A stretch of 9,843 bases of DNA, taken from NCBI GenBank assembly GCA_016932295.1, contig JAFGDC010000216.1, positions 1-9,843 on the forward strand, read 5' to 3'. Of the stretch, positions 1-6,413 are shown piece by piece. Under the pieces are notes generated by a model, which had not been told where the DNA came from, made no database searches, and saw only the letters and a list, made by a program, of their open reading frames with translations. Made by a program: the position numbers and the translations under genes. Within the stretch, counting starts at the first letter, position 1. The number at the start of each line of letters is the position of its first letter. Origin of the DNA: a candidate division CSSED10-310 bacterium. Its GTDB lineage: Bacteria; CSSED10-310; JAFGDC01.

Positions 1-201
1 CACCTTGACCTGAGGCGTCTCACCTTCGTCGCCCACCGGCGCATCCATGCGTACCGCGTACCCCGTCAGGAGAAGCACGATAACCAGGAGCGGAACCACG
101 GACAGCAGGCGTCGCGAGGGTCGGGCCGACAGCGCGAACCGCGCGAAAGGCAGCGGCACGGTGGCCAGGAACACCACCCGCAGCAACTCGTCAAGCGACA
201 T
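1..201 (-). CDS. Membrane-anchored protein of unknown function, N-terminal 67 residues only
   Basis: The frame is open from an ATG at 201 to the window edge, giving 67 residues and continuing outside. The start is preceded by a GAGGT-type ribosome binding site. Residues about 5-20 are mildly hydrophobic. Residues about 32-49 form a strong transmembrane segment (core VVPLLVIVLLL) after a basic stretch (RPSRR), and an acidic segment follows. This is the pattern of an inner-membrane protein with a periplasmic C-terminal part. It starts 57 nt after the carbamoyltransferase on the same strand, so it is probably the third gene of that operon. In related carbamoyltransferase/SxtJ modules, SGNH/GDSL-type membrane-anchored hydrolases often follow. 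That is only a contextual guess, because no catalytic domain lies within the window. Confidence 0.6.
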   Translation of the reverse strand, partial: MSLDELLRVVFLATVPLPFARFALSARPSRRLLSVVPLLVIVLLLTGYAVRMDAPVGDEGETPQVKV

Positions 202-258
202 TTACCTCAGCACCTCTCTAGCTCTCCAGGCCACGCACCACCGCCGGGCGGCGGCGCA

Positions 259-1998
259 TCAATCGAGCACCCAGCGATTGCGCCAGTCCTTCTCTTCCTC
301 CAACGCCGGCTGCTCTTTCTTGTCCAGGATGAAACCACCCATCACCAGGTAATCCATCTGGGTGCGCATGAAACAACGATAGGCATCTTCCGGCGTACAG
401 ACAATGGGTTCACCACGTACATTGAAAGAGGTATTGATGATCACCGGCACCCCGGACAGGCGCTTGAATTCGGCGATCACATCGTAATAGAGAGGGTTGA
501 CATCCCTGGCGATGCTCTGAATCCGCGCGCTGCCGTCCACGTGGGTGACAGCCGGGATGCACCGCCTGTCCTCGCGGACCTGGGTGGTGAGCAACATGTA
601 AGGACTGGGCCGGTCAAGCTCGAAATACTCGCCGATATCCCCCTCCAGCACGGTCGGCGCAAATGGACGGAACGATTCTCGAAACTTGATCTTGAGATTG
701 ACCTTCTTTTGCATCCCGGCATCACGGGGATCAGCCAGGATGCTCCTGTTGCCCAGCGCTCGGGGACCAAACTCCATCCTCCCCTGGAACCAGCCCACCA
801 CGTTCTGCTCGTCAATCAACCGAGCGGTCCTCGTGACGATCCCGTTTCGATCATGATGGTGATATTCCGCCGAAAATCCATCCAGTGTCGCCTTGATTTC
901 CTCGTCAGTGAACGAAGGACCGAAATAGGGCATAGCCAGCCTGAATGTCCGGGGATTGCCCAACACATTGTGGTGAATGAGCATGGCGGCGCCCAGGGCG
1001 CCACCCGCATCCCCTGCGGCCGGCTGAATGAAAATGTCGTCGTATCCCGCTTCCCGAAGCACCCGTCCGTTGGCCACGCAGTTCAACGCCACTCCACCGG
1101 CCAGACACAGATGACGCATGCCTGTCTCGCGCCGGGCATGCATCGCCATGTTCAACATGATCTCCTCGGTGATCTTCTGGACACTCATGGCCAGATCGAA
1201 ATGATCCTTCTCCAGCTTGGATTCCGGTGATCGCGCCGGGATGCCGAACAGCCGCTCGAACCGCCGATTCACCATGGTCAGTCCGTATGTGTAGGCGAAA
1301 TAGCGCATGTTGAGCTTGAAGCTGCCATCGTCCCGCAGTTCCACCAACTCACGCTTGATCTTGTCGAGGAACCGCGGCTCGCCATAAGGCGCCAGCCCCA
1401 TCACCTTGTACTCGCCGCTGTTGACCTTGAATCCCAGGTACCCCGTGAAGGCCGAGTACAATAAGCCCAGCGAATGAGGAAACCTGATCTCATGGGTCAA
1501 CTTGATCTCGCGATCGCGGCCATATCCAAAAGACGATGTGGTCCATTCACCGACACCGTCAACCGTGAGAATCGCCGCCTCTTCGAAGGGTGACACGTGA
1601 AAGGCGCTGGCGGCGTGCGACAAATGATGATCGCTGAACAGCACCGGCCCTTTGAATTCCAGCTCCCTGGCGATGATTTCCCGCATCCACATCTTCTTGC
1701 GAAGCCACAAAGGGATCGCCTTGAAAAACGACCGGATGCCCCGCGGCGCTTCTGCAAGATAGGTTTGCAGAATGCGCTCGAACTTGACCAGCGGCTTGTC
1801 GTAGAAACCGATGTAATCGATGTCGTCGATGGTCAATCCGGCATACGCCAGGCAGTAGCGGATAGCCTTGTGCGGGAATTCATGGTCGTGCTTGATCCTG
1901 GTGAACCGTTCCTCCGAGGCGGCGGCAATCACCGCGCCGTCCTGCACCAAGCACGCAGCCGAATCGTGATAGAAACATGAAATGCCGAGTATGTTCAT
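259..1998 (-). CDS. O-carbamoyltransferase, NodU/CmcH/TobZ family
   Basis: The 579-residue product matches the usual length of this family, which transfers a carbamoyl group from carbamoyl phosphate, via carbamoyl-adenylate, to a hydroxyl of a small molecule or sugar. The N-terminal Kae1-like domain starts at MNILGISCFYHDSAA and holds the HHLSH motif (H124, H128) and PAAGD (D330), the expected Fe/nucleotide site. GGVALNC is at about 301-307. The C-terminal YrdC-like domain carries FGPRALGNRSI (about 410-420), KFRESFRPFAP and NTSFNVRGEPIV (about 522-533). Key motifs are intact, so it is probably active. The ATG at 1998 was chosen because family homology begins there. The frame stays open upstream to 2187, but that extension would overlap the preceding gene and has no family similarity. 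The start lies 8 nt after the SxtJ-like stop, and the SD (GGTGA) overlaps that stop, implying translational coupling. The substrate cannot be told from sequence. Confidence 0.93.
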   Translation of the reverse strand: MNILGISCFYHDSAACLVQDGAVIAAASEERFTRIKHDHEFPHKAIRYCLAYAGLTIDDIDYIGFYDKPLVKFERILQTYLAEAPRGIRSFFKAIPLWLRKKMWMREIIARELEFKGPVLFSDHHLSHAASAFHVSPFEEAAILTVDGVGEWTTSSFGYGRDREIKLTHEIRFPHSLGLLYSAFTGYLGFKVNSGEYKVMGLAPYGEPRFLDKIKRELVELRDDGSFKLNMRYFAYTYGLTMVNRRFERLFGIPARSPESKLEKDHFDLAMSVQKITEEIMLNMAMHARRETGMRHLCLAGGVALNCVANGRVLREAGYDDIFIQPAAGDAGGALGAAMLIHHNVLGNPRTFRLAMPYFGPSFTDEEIKATLDGFSAEYHHHDRNGIVTRTARLIDEQNVVGWFQGRMEFGPRALGNRSILADPRDAGMQKKVNLKIKFRESFRPFAPTVLEGDIGEYFELDRPSPYMLLTTQVREDRRCIPAVTHVDGSARIQSIARDVNPLYYDVIAEFKRLSGVPVIINTSFNVRGEPIVCTPEDAYRCFMRTQMDYLVMGGFILDKKEQPALEEEKDWRNRWVLD

Positions 1999-2006
1999 GG
2001 CTTCAC

Positions 2007-2255
2007 CTAGTACTGCCGAATGAAATAGTGGATGTCCAGTTCTGGTTGCTTCTTGGTGTACCAGTACGAACCATCCTTGTGCAGGCGCTGATCCAGCAAA
2101 TCGGCGCGGGCCAACCTCATGACCAGACCCATGGGTGATAGCACCAGGTAAAACATCAGCGCCAGCAGTATCCGTGTATTCAACCAACCGGCGGCGACCG
2201 CGAAAACCAGCCAGTATCTCCAGAGCCGCTTGAAGAATCGCTTGTATACTCCCAT
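2007..2255 (-). CDS. Short SxtJ-like membrane protein
   Basis: An 82-residue protein with a basic N-terminus (YKRFFKRLWRYW), two hydrophobic segments at about 13-25 and 28-45, the pattern FYLVLSPMGLVMRLARADLL and a C-terminal GSYWYTKK. This layout (hydrophobic segment, P-x-G-x-x-MR, D-L/P-L, SYW) matches what I recall of the C-terminal half of SxtJ-family proteins, which accompany carbamoyltransferases in the saxitoxin cluster and in many unrelated bacteria. Those are usually nearer 120-130 residues, so this one appears to lack the N-terminal hairpin. The ATG at 2255 is favoured by a strong GGAGG ribosome binding site 5 nt upstream. The frame is open upstream to 2342, but that extension has no such site and overlaps the likely promoter. 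The gene is directly coupled to the carbamoyltransferase. Its biochemical role is unknown; it may anchor the enzyme or help a substrate cross the membrane. No link to saxitoxin is implied. Confidence 0.8.
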   Translation of the reverse strand: MGVYKRFFKRLWRYWLVFAVAAGWLNTRILLALMFYLVLSPMGLVMRLARADLLDQRLHKDGSYWYTKKQPELDIHYFIRQY

Positions 2256-2265
2256 TCCTACCTCC
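2256..2265 (-). promoter_or_regulatory. Ribosome binding site fixing the start of the SxtJ-like gene
   Basis: On the minus strand GGAGG (2261-2265) is followed by TAGGA and then ATG at 2255. The strong Shine-Dalgarno match at 5-nt spacing decides in favour of the 82-residue product over the in-frame extension to 2342. Confidence 0.75.
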
Positions 2266-2287
2266 GCCTCCCCTGAACCTCGGGACA

Positions 2288-2414
2288 TCACCGGCGCTCG
2301 AGAGGTTCGAATACTATATGGAGGTTTGCTGCAAATGCACAAGCTGTTTTTGCGCGCATCTAATGATTATTGGGTGCAAACGCCGCAACATGCCCGACAA
2401 ACAGGCGCCGGTGA
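2288..2414. repeat. 10-bp inverted repeat flanking the carbamoylation-module promoter
   Basis: TCACCGGCGC at 2288-2297 is the exact reverse complement of GCGCCGGTGA at 2405-2414, with 107 nt between the arms. The enclosed segment is visibly more AT-rich than its surroundings and holds the likely promoter. Possible readings are paired operator half-sites, the ends of a small MITE-like insertion, or chance in GC-rich DNA. No convincing target-site duplication flanks the arms. Confidence 0.35.
2313..2342 (-). promoter_or_regulatory. Candidate sigma-70 promoter for the SxtJ-like/carbamoyltransferase operon
   Basis: Read on the minus strand, TTGTGC (2337-2342) and TATAGT (2313-2318) are separated by 18 nt. 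The -10 box is 5/6 to TATAAT, while the -35 matches only TTG plus weak positions. The sequence just upstream is AT-rich (around 2350-2375). Transcription would start near 2306 and leave a leader of about 50 nt before the ATG at 2255. It sits in the 293-bp gap after the E1-like gene, consistent with the downstream block having its own promoter. Confidence 0.4.
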
Positions 2415-2433
2415 CAACCCATAAACTCGCGTC

Positions 2434-2459
2434 GGGGCCGGCGCAGGAGCCGTCGCCCC
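2434..2459. other. GC-rich hairpin between the two minus-strand operons
   Basis: GGGGC-CGGC (2434-2442) can pair with GCCG-(tc)-GCCCC (2449-2459) around a 6-nt loop: nine base pairs with one 2-nt bulge. It lies about 90 nt downstream of the E1-like gene stop and could reduce read-through. No T-run follows on the minus strand (next bases GACGCGAG), so it is not a standard intrinsic terminator. Confidence 0.3.
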
Positions 2460-2548
2460 ATGAGAATGCGGATGTGCATCACATCGCGAACAGAAGGAAC
2501 CGGGGCATGACACCGTTTTCCCGGGTCAGTGCCTCCGATGGCATGAAA

Positions 2549-3334
2549 TCAAGCCGGCGGTGGTGTTGCGGACGAGCGTGAGCCACAGGCGGGACACTCG
2601 GGATCAGCATCGATCCGGACTTTCCGCATCTCCATGAAAGCGGCATCGATGACGAGCATCGAGCCGATCAACACATCGCCGATACCCGTCAGCAATTTGA
2701 GGGTCTCAGCCGCCTGCAGGCAACCGAGCAGACCGGTGGCAGGTCCGAACACGCCGGTTGACGCCGCATCCGGCGATACCTCACCTTCCGCCCGGGTGCT
2801 CCCAATCAGGCAGCGCAGGCAAGGACCGCGGGGCGGCGAGAATACCGCGACCTGCCCGTTGTAGCCGAGGACACCACCGTGCACCAGGGGAATTCCCAGC
2901 CGCACACAGGTATCGTTAAGAAGCAGCTTGTTGGCGAATCCATCGGTTGCATCCACCACCACATCATGGCTACAGAGCAGGTCCTGCGCATTGTCCGCCG
3001 ACAGACGGAGGCACAAACCACGAACCCGCACCTCGCCGTTACGGGCGGCGAGCGTCCGGGCGGCTGCCGACGCCTTTGCCTTGCCCAGATCCGCTTCCGT
3101 GAAGAGGATCTGACGGGGCAGGTTATCGGCCGCTACACGATCGAAATCGATGATGTCGAGCGATCCGACGCCGGCACCGGCCAGGTAGAGCAGCACCGGC
3201 GAACCGAGACCACCTGCGCCCACCACCGCCACGCGCGCCGCCGCGATCCGCTCCTGCGCGGCCGCAGTGAAGCCGGCAAGTCGCAGGTGCCGGTCGTAAC
3301 GTCCAGTCAACGGTGCATTACCTGCTGAGTTCAT
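2549..3334 (-). CDS. E1-like adenylyltransferase, MoeB/HesA/ThiF family
   Basis: The 261-residue protein has the length and layout of MoeB/HesA/ThiF enzymes, which adenylate the C-terminal Gly-Gly of a ubiquitin-like sulfur carrier such as MoaD or ThiS. Visible motifs are RYDRH (12-16), the nucleotide loop GAGGLGSP (39-46), DFD (63-65), NLPRQ with R74 at the adenylation site, K85/K87, DATDGFANK (128-136), and a zinc site from CLRC (172-175) and CPAC (247-250). The crossover loop after the first CxxC (about 176-205) lacks cysteine until C205, so a ThiF-type acyl-disulfide seems unlikely. The start overlaps the end of the response-regulator gene by 17 nt, suggesting translational coupling; the SD is weak, and an internal TTG start at codon 9 is an alternative. 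No MoaD/ThiS-like partner or molybdopterin or thiamin gene is seen in the window. MoeB versus HesA cannot be decided. Confidence 0.88.
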   Translation of the reverse strand: MNSAGNAPLTGRYDRHLRLAGFTAAAQERIAAARVAVVGAGGLGSPVLLYLAGAGVGSLDIIDFDRVAADNLPRQILFTEADLGKAKASAAARTLAARNGEVRVRGLCLRLSADNAQDLLCSHDVVVDATDGFANKLLLNDTCVRLGIPLVHGGVLGYNGQVAVFSPPRGPCLRCLIGSTRAEGEVSPDAASTGVFGPATGLLGCLQAAETLKLLTGIGDVLIGSMLVIDAAFMEMRKVRIDADPECPACGSRSSATPPPA

Positions 3335-4670
3335 AACGTTTCATTTTCTCATACAACGACGACCGTCCGATATTCAACTGCGCGGCGGCACGGGCAACGT
3401 TCCAGTCATGCCGCGCCAACACTTTCGAGAAGATTTCCCGCTCCAGATCCTGGAAAGTGCGATCCTGCACACACACGGAATCCCCGCCGTTCAGCGGCAT
3501 GATCGCCGGTTCATGCCGCATGGACAATTCTCCGGTCACCAGCATTCGAATCAGCACGTTCTCCAGTTGGCGGACGTTACCCGGCCAATTGTAATCGGTC
3601 AACTGCCGGAGCCACTCCGGTTCCAGCCGGGGCGCGGAACGCAGGTGCAGACGCCGGGAATGCCTGGCCAGCAGATGCCCAACCAGTCCTGGGATATCCT
3701 CGCGCCGCTCCCGCAGCGGCGGCACCCGTAGCCGCAACACATTGAGCCGATAATACAGGTCCTGCCTGAAGCCGCCGTCACGCAGCGCCTCTTCCAACGG
3801 TCGATTGGTGGCCGCCAGCACCCTCACATCCACAATCCGTTCATGGGAACTGCCGATTCTGCACACGGCACCGTCCTGCAGCACCCGCAGGAGCATGGTC
3901 TGGCTCTCCCCCGGCAACTCTCCCACCTCGTCCAGGAATAACGTACCGGTGTCGGCGGCCTCGAACTTACCCCCATAGGATTCCACCCCCGTCGCCACCC
4001 GCCGCCCTACACCGAACAGTTCCGCGCTGGCCAGTTCACCACCCAACAGACTACAGTTTACGGAGATGAACGGCCGGTCCCGGCGGACACTCCACCGGTG
4101 GATGGCGCGAGCCACCAGTTCCTTGCCGGTACCCGACTCCCCCGTGACCAGCACCGTCTCCCGGTCGCCGCTCTCTGCGAACAGCCTGGCCTGCCGCCAC
4201 ATGATACGCATGGCGGAAGATGTCCCCTCGAATATCAGCCCATCGGCCGCCGCGCCGCTTAACTCCCGATCCAACGCCGCCAGCCGCCTGGAAATCCGGA
4301 GATGCGCCGTCGCCCGTTCCACCGACTGAAGCAAATCATCGGCTGCCAAGGGTTTCTTGAGATAATCGAACACCCTCGCCCGCACCACCGAGATCACCGA
4401 ATCGAGATCTTCGGTATGACTGACAACAATAATGCAGGCCGCTGGGTCCACCTGCTTGATGTGATCGATGAGCGCCAGGCCGGACATGCCCGGCAGCATC
4501 AGGTCCACCAGGTACAGGTCGAACTCGGCGGCACTCAGGATCGACAGCGCGGACTCTCCATCCACCGCCAGCCGCAGCCGTGACCTGCCACCAAGCACCC
4601 GTTCCAGCAGCGCCCGAACCAATGGACTGTCATCCACTCCCAGGATGCGCTCCATTCCCCCCTCCGTCAT
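3318..4670 (-). CDS. NtrC-type response regulator with a degenerate GAFTGA loop
   Basis: A 450-residue protein with three domains. The receiver (about 7-120) has acidic D13/D14, phosphoacceptor D56, S84 and K105/K106. The AAA+ domain (about 145-375) has Walker A GESGTGKE (177-184), Walker B GTLFLDE (242-248), FRQDLYYR with likely arginine fingers (301-308) and NWPGNVRQLE. The C-terminal Fis-type helix-turn-helix is at about 424-447. The sigma-54 contact loop after ELFG, normally GAFTGA, reads RVATGV (224-229). The conserved Phe is Ala and only TG is kept, so classical sigma-54 activation is doubtful. The ATG at 4670 has a GGAGG 6 nt upstream; a second in-frame ATG at 4655 also has an excellent SD. 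The gene lies 59 nt downstream of the FHA histidine kinase, its obvious partner, and overlaps the E1-like gene. Confidence 0.92.
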   Translation of the reverse strand: MTEGGMERILGVDDSPLVRALLERVLGGRSRLRLAVDGESALSILSAAEFDLYLVDLMLPGMSGLALIDHIKQVDPAACIIVVSHTEDLDSVISVVRARVFDYLKKPLAADDLLQSVERATAHLRISRRLAALDRELSGAAADGLIFEGTSSAMRIMWRQARLFAESGDRETVLVTGESGTGKELVARAIHRWSVRRDRPFISVNCSLLGGELASAELFGVGRRVATGVESYGGKFEAADTGTLFLDEVGELPGESQTMLLRVLQDGAVCRIGSSHERIVDVRVLAATNRPLEEALRDGGFRQDLYYRLNVLRLRVPPLRERREDIPGLVGHLLARHSRRLHLRSAPRLEPEWLRQLTDYNWPGNVRQLENVLIRMLVTGELSMRHEPAIMPLNGGDSVCVQDRTFQDLEREIFSKVLARHDWNVARAAAQLNIGRSSLYEKMKRYELSR

Positions 4671-4729
4671 TCACTCCCTCCATTTCTCAGCCACGAGCAC
4701 GCCGCCCGCGACAGACTGGAGCCAGCATG

Positions 4730-5827
4730 CTACCCGACATGGGGACGGTCCTTCCCTGAATTGAGCATTGAACCATATCGCCGCGGCCACGACACGCAAA
4801 ATTCAGCGCCGCCGCCTGCCCTATTCGATACACTTATCGTTCCACTCATCCCCTCCAGCACATGGCGACAAATGTACAAACCCAATCCCATGCCGCCGGA
4901 CTTCGTGGTTACCAGGGGCTGAAAGATCCGAGGGAGAAATGCTTCCGGAACACCGGGACCATTGTCTCCCACTCGGATTTCCACGGCATTGGGTGAAATG
5001 CGGCTTACGATCCGTAATTCCCCTCCGGACGGCATGGCTTCGATGGCGTTGAGCACCAGGTTGGTCATTACCAGACGCAATGGGATGGGATCACAGGTGA
5101 TACGTTCTCCCGCTTCCAGTTCAAGATGCAGCCCAACGCCCCCACGCTCCAGACGCCTCTCATAAAGCGCAAGGACCTGGAGAATCTCGCCATCCAGATC
5201 CACGGGATGCATATCGGGAACTCGCGCCACCGTCCTGAACATTTCCAGCAACTCTTCCAACCGCGTCCGGGCTGCATCGATGCGAAACACCGCAGTGTCC
5301 GCCGGACCGTTCTTGAGCCTGTCGCATCCTTCCGCCAGAATTTCCAGGTAATGCCTCATCTCGTGGCGCAGGACGGCGGGAACCTGGAACAGGCGCACGG
5401 CGGGATCAGAATCGGCGACCGGCGGCGCGGCGGCGAGGAACCGGCACGTGGAATTCCCTACCAGGATTTCAGCACCATCAGCAAGCGGCGCCTGGTGGAT
5501 CAGACAACCATCCAGGAAGGTGCCGTTCGCGCTGGCCAGATCCACTACCACGTATCCTTCCGGTTCGCGCAGGATACAGGCATGCACCGTGCCCGCCAGA
5601 GGATCGTCGAGGACGATGTCGCATTGCGCGCCACGCCCTATCAGGCAGCAGGCATCAGCCAGGGGTACCGTTCGTCCGATGGTCGCGCCTCCCGCCATCA
5701 CCAGCAGCGCGGCCCCGGCGGGATGGAGCGCCAGGGTTCCGGTGGTACTTGAATAGACCGCCAGCGTCCGCTCCCTGAGGCGCCGCGATTTCCGGCCCGG
5801 AAGACCGGCCCCCATCGCCTTGTCCAT
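4730..5827 (-). CDS. FHA-domain soluble histidine kinase
   Basis: A 365-residue protein with no transmembrane segment, so cytoplasmic. The FHA domain (about 40-132) shows IGRGAQCD (63-70), H82 and DLASANGTFLDG (96-107). The usual phosphothreonine-contacting Ser-Arg before HA is Gly79-Thr80. The dimerisation/phosphotransfer region centres on VLRHEMRHYLEIL with probable phosphoacceptor H155. The ATPase domain has the N box TNLVLNAIEA (255-264), G1 GDNGPGVP (287-294), FQPLVTTK (302-309) and G2 GGMGLGLYIC (311-320). Every element of a working histidine kinase is present. It would sense through FHA binding of a phosphoprotein rather than a periplasmic signal, and pass phosphate to D56 of the next gene. 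The ATG at 5827 has an AGGGGA-type SD about 8 nt upstream. It diverges from the Hsp70-kinase gene, a natural candidate source of phosphorylated ligand. Confidence 0.92.
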   Translation of the reverse strand: MDKAMGAGLPGRKSRRLRERTLAVYSSTTGTLALHPAGAALLVMAGGATIGRTVPLADACCLIGRGAQCDIVLDDPLAGTVHACILREPEGYVVVDLASANGTFLDGCLIHQAPLADGAEILVGNSTCRFLAAAPPVADSDPAVRLFQVPAVLRHEMRHYLEILAEGCDRLKNGPADTAVFRIDAARTRLEELLEMFRTVARVPDMHPVDLDGEILQVLALYERRLERGGVGLHLELEAGERITCDPIPLRLVMTNLVLNAIEAMPSGGELRIVSRISPNAVEIRVGDNGPGVPEAFLPRIFQPLVTTKSGGMGLGLYICRHVLEGMSGTISVSNRAGGGAEFCVSWPRRYGSMLNSGKDRPHVG

Positions 5828-5855
5828 GTTTCGATTCCCCTGGATTCAGCATCCA

Positions 5856-5879
5856 TCCCGGAGCATCGTGTCTCCGGGA
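5856..5879. repeat. Perfect 8-bp inverted repeat in the histidine kinase leader
   Basis: TCCCGGAG (5856-5863), an 8-nt spacer and CTCCGGGA (5872-5879) form a perfect dyad 29 nt upstream of the histidine kinase ATG. It could be a regulator-binding operator or an RNA hairpin in the leader. It is too far from the start codon and lacks the T-run needed for a terminator. Confidence 0.6.
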
Positions 5880-5960
5880 CATGCAGGACTACCCTGAGTC
5901 TGAGGTTATGCCGTGATGGTAACATACTCCATACCAGTTCGACACACCGGCGCGACAGGC

Positions 5961-5982
5961 CCGATCCTCCCCGGACGATCGG
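5961..5982. repeat. 6-bp inverted repeat CCGATC-N10-GATCGG
   Basis: The arms at 5961-5966 and 5977-5982 are exact reverse complements with a 10-nt spacer. It sits among other dyads in the divergent region and may be a regulator site; on its own it is weak. Confidence 0.35.
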
Positions 5983-6034
5983 AGAACGCATCACTGATTG
6001 AGCTGCATGCCAAACCCGGTGGCATGAATGACAC

Positions 6035-6051
6035 TTCTCCAGAGAGGAGAA
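6035..6051. repeat. 6-bp inverted repeat TTCTCC-N5-GGAGAA
   Basis: The arms at 6035-6040 and 6046-6051 are exact reverse complements around AGAGA. It shares the CTCC/GGAG core with the dyad at 5856-5879, in the manner of variant operators for one dimeric regulator. The response regulator encoded nearby is a candidate, by inference. Confidence 0.4.
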
Positions 6052-6328
6052 TCCAGACATCATGGTTGGGCCGGGATCACCCGCACGGGTGCACACGTAC
6101 GAGCCCCCCGACGGATCACTACCGAAGGCCGCGCAGATTCTCGTCCATCACTCAATGGTCTTGCCTGTCTTCTCCCCGCCACACAATCCCGTCCCACCGT
6201 CCCATCCCGCCTCCGGGTCCTTGCTGCTGTTTCCACGCGGCGCCGTATCTCCTTCCGGCACTATCGTCATGTGACCTTCACGATGGAATCCCCACTTGCC
6301 ACCATTCACCGAATTCACGCCCTCCTGT

Positions 6329-6357
6329 TTGACCTCGATCAACAAATACGGTAAATG
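6329..6357 (+). promoter_or_regulatory. Weak sigma-70 promoter candidate for the Hsp70-kinase gene
   Basis: TTGACC (6329-6334) is a 5/6 match to the -35 box. At 17-nt spacing the -10 position reads TAAATG (6352-6357), only 3/6. The predicted start near 6364 would leave a leader of about 65 nt containing the tandem repeat. It is reported because nothing better is visible upstream of this gene. Confidence 0.25.
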
Positions 6358-6371
6358 GTAGTGATTCAACC

Positions 6372-6399
6372 CGGCATGATGACCGGGCGGCATGATGAC
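6372..6399 (+). repeat. Tandem 12-bp direct repeat in the Hsp70-kinase leader
   Basis: CGGCATGATGAC occurs at 6372-6383 and again at 6388-6399, separated by CGGG, so the period is 16 nt. The period is not a multiple of three and the copies lie just upstream of the chosen start codon, which favours a regulatory role (protein binding or leader RNA) over coding. The copies end 30 nt before the start codon at 6430. Confidence 0.55.
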
Positions 6400-6413
6400 G
6401 CCATACTATGGGC

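Noticed and set aside
236..258. CCGCC/GGCGG hairpin between the carbamoyltransferase and the left-edge gene as a terminator
   Set aside because: The stem is only about 5 bp, no T-run follows on the minus strand, and the next gene starts shortly after with its own SD.
541..1230. 229-codon plus-strand open frame opposite the carbamoyltransferase
   Set aside because: It lies entirely antisense to a gene with clear family motifs, has no recognisable domain, and is expected in GC-rich DNA.
1999..2187. N-terminal extension of the carbamoyltransferase by 63 residues
   Set aside because: Family homology starts exactly at the ATG at 1998, the extension overlaps the SxtJ-like gene, and a suitable SD precedes 1998.
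2256..2342. N-terminal extension of the SxtJ-like protein by 29 residues
   Set aside because: A strong SD sits at the ATG at 2255, the extension contains the likely promoter, and its residues do not look like a membrane protein start.
5126..5752. 208-codon plus-strand open frame opposite the FHA histidine kinase
   Set aside because: It is antisense to conserved FHA and kinase motifs and its composition looks like a shadow frame (Arg/His/Gln-rich, no domain).
6020..6035. Sigma-54-like TGGCATG at about 6020
   Set aside because: The -24 half is good but the -12 position reads ACACT instead of TTGCW, with no GC at the needed spacing.
6062..6274. Small plus-strand frame of 70 codons in the divergent region, with overlapping frames at 5913-6332 and 6028-6354
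   Set aside because: The peptides are Pro/Ser/His-rich without family features, no ribosome binding site stands at a suitable distance, and three overlapping frames are equally open, as expected of non-coding GC-rich DNA.
6283..6299. Sigma-54-like sequence TGGAATCCCCACTTGCC upstream of the Hsp70-kinase
   Set aside because: The GG and GC elements are 11 nt apart rather than the required 10, and the -24 box matches only TGG.
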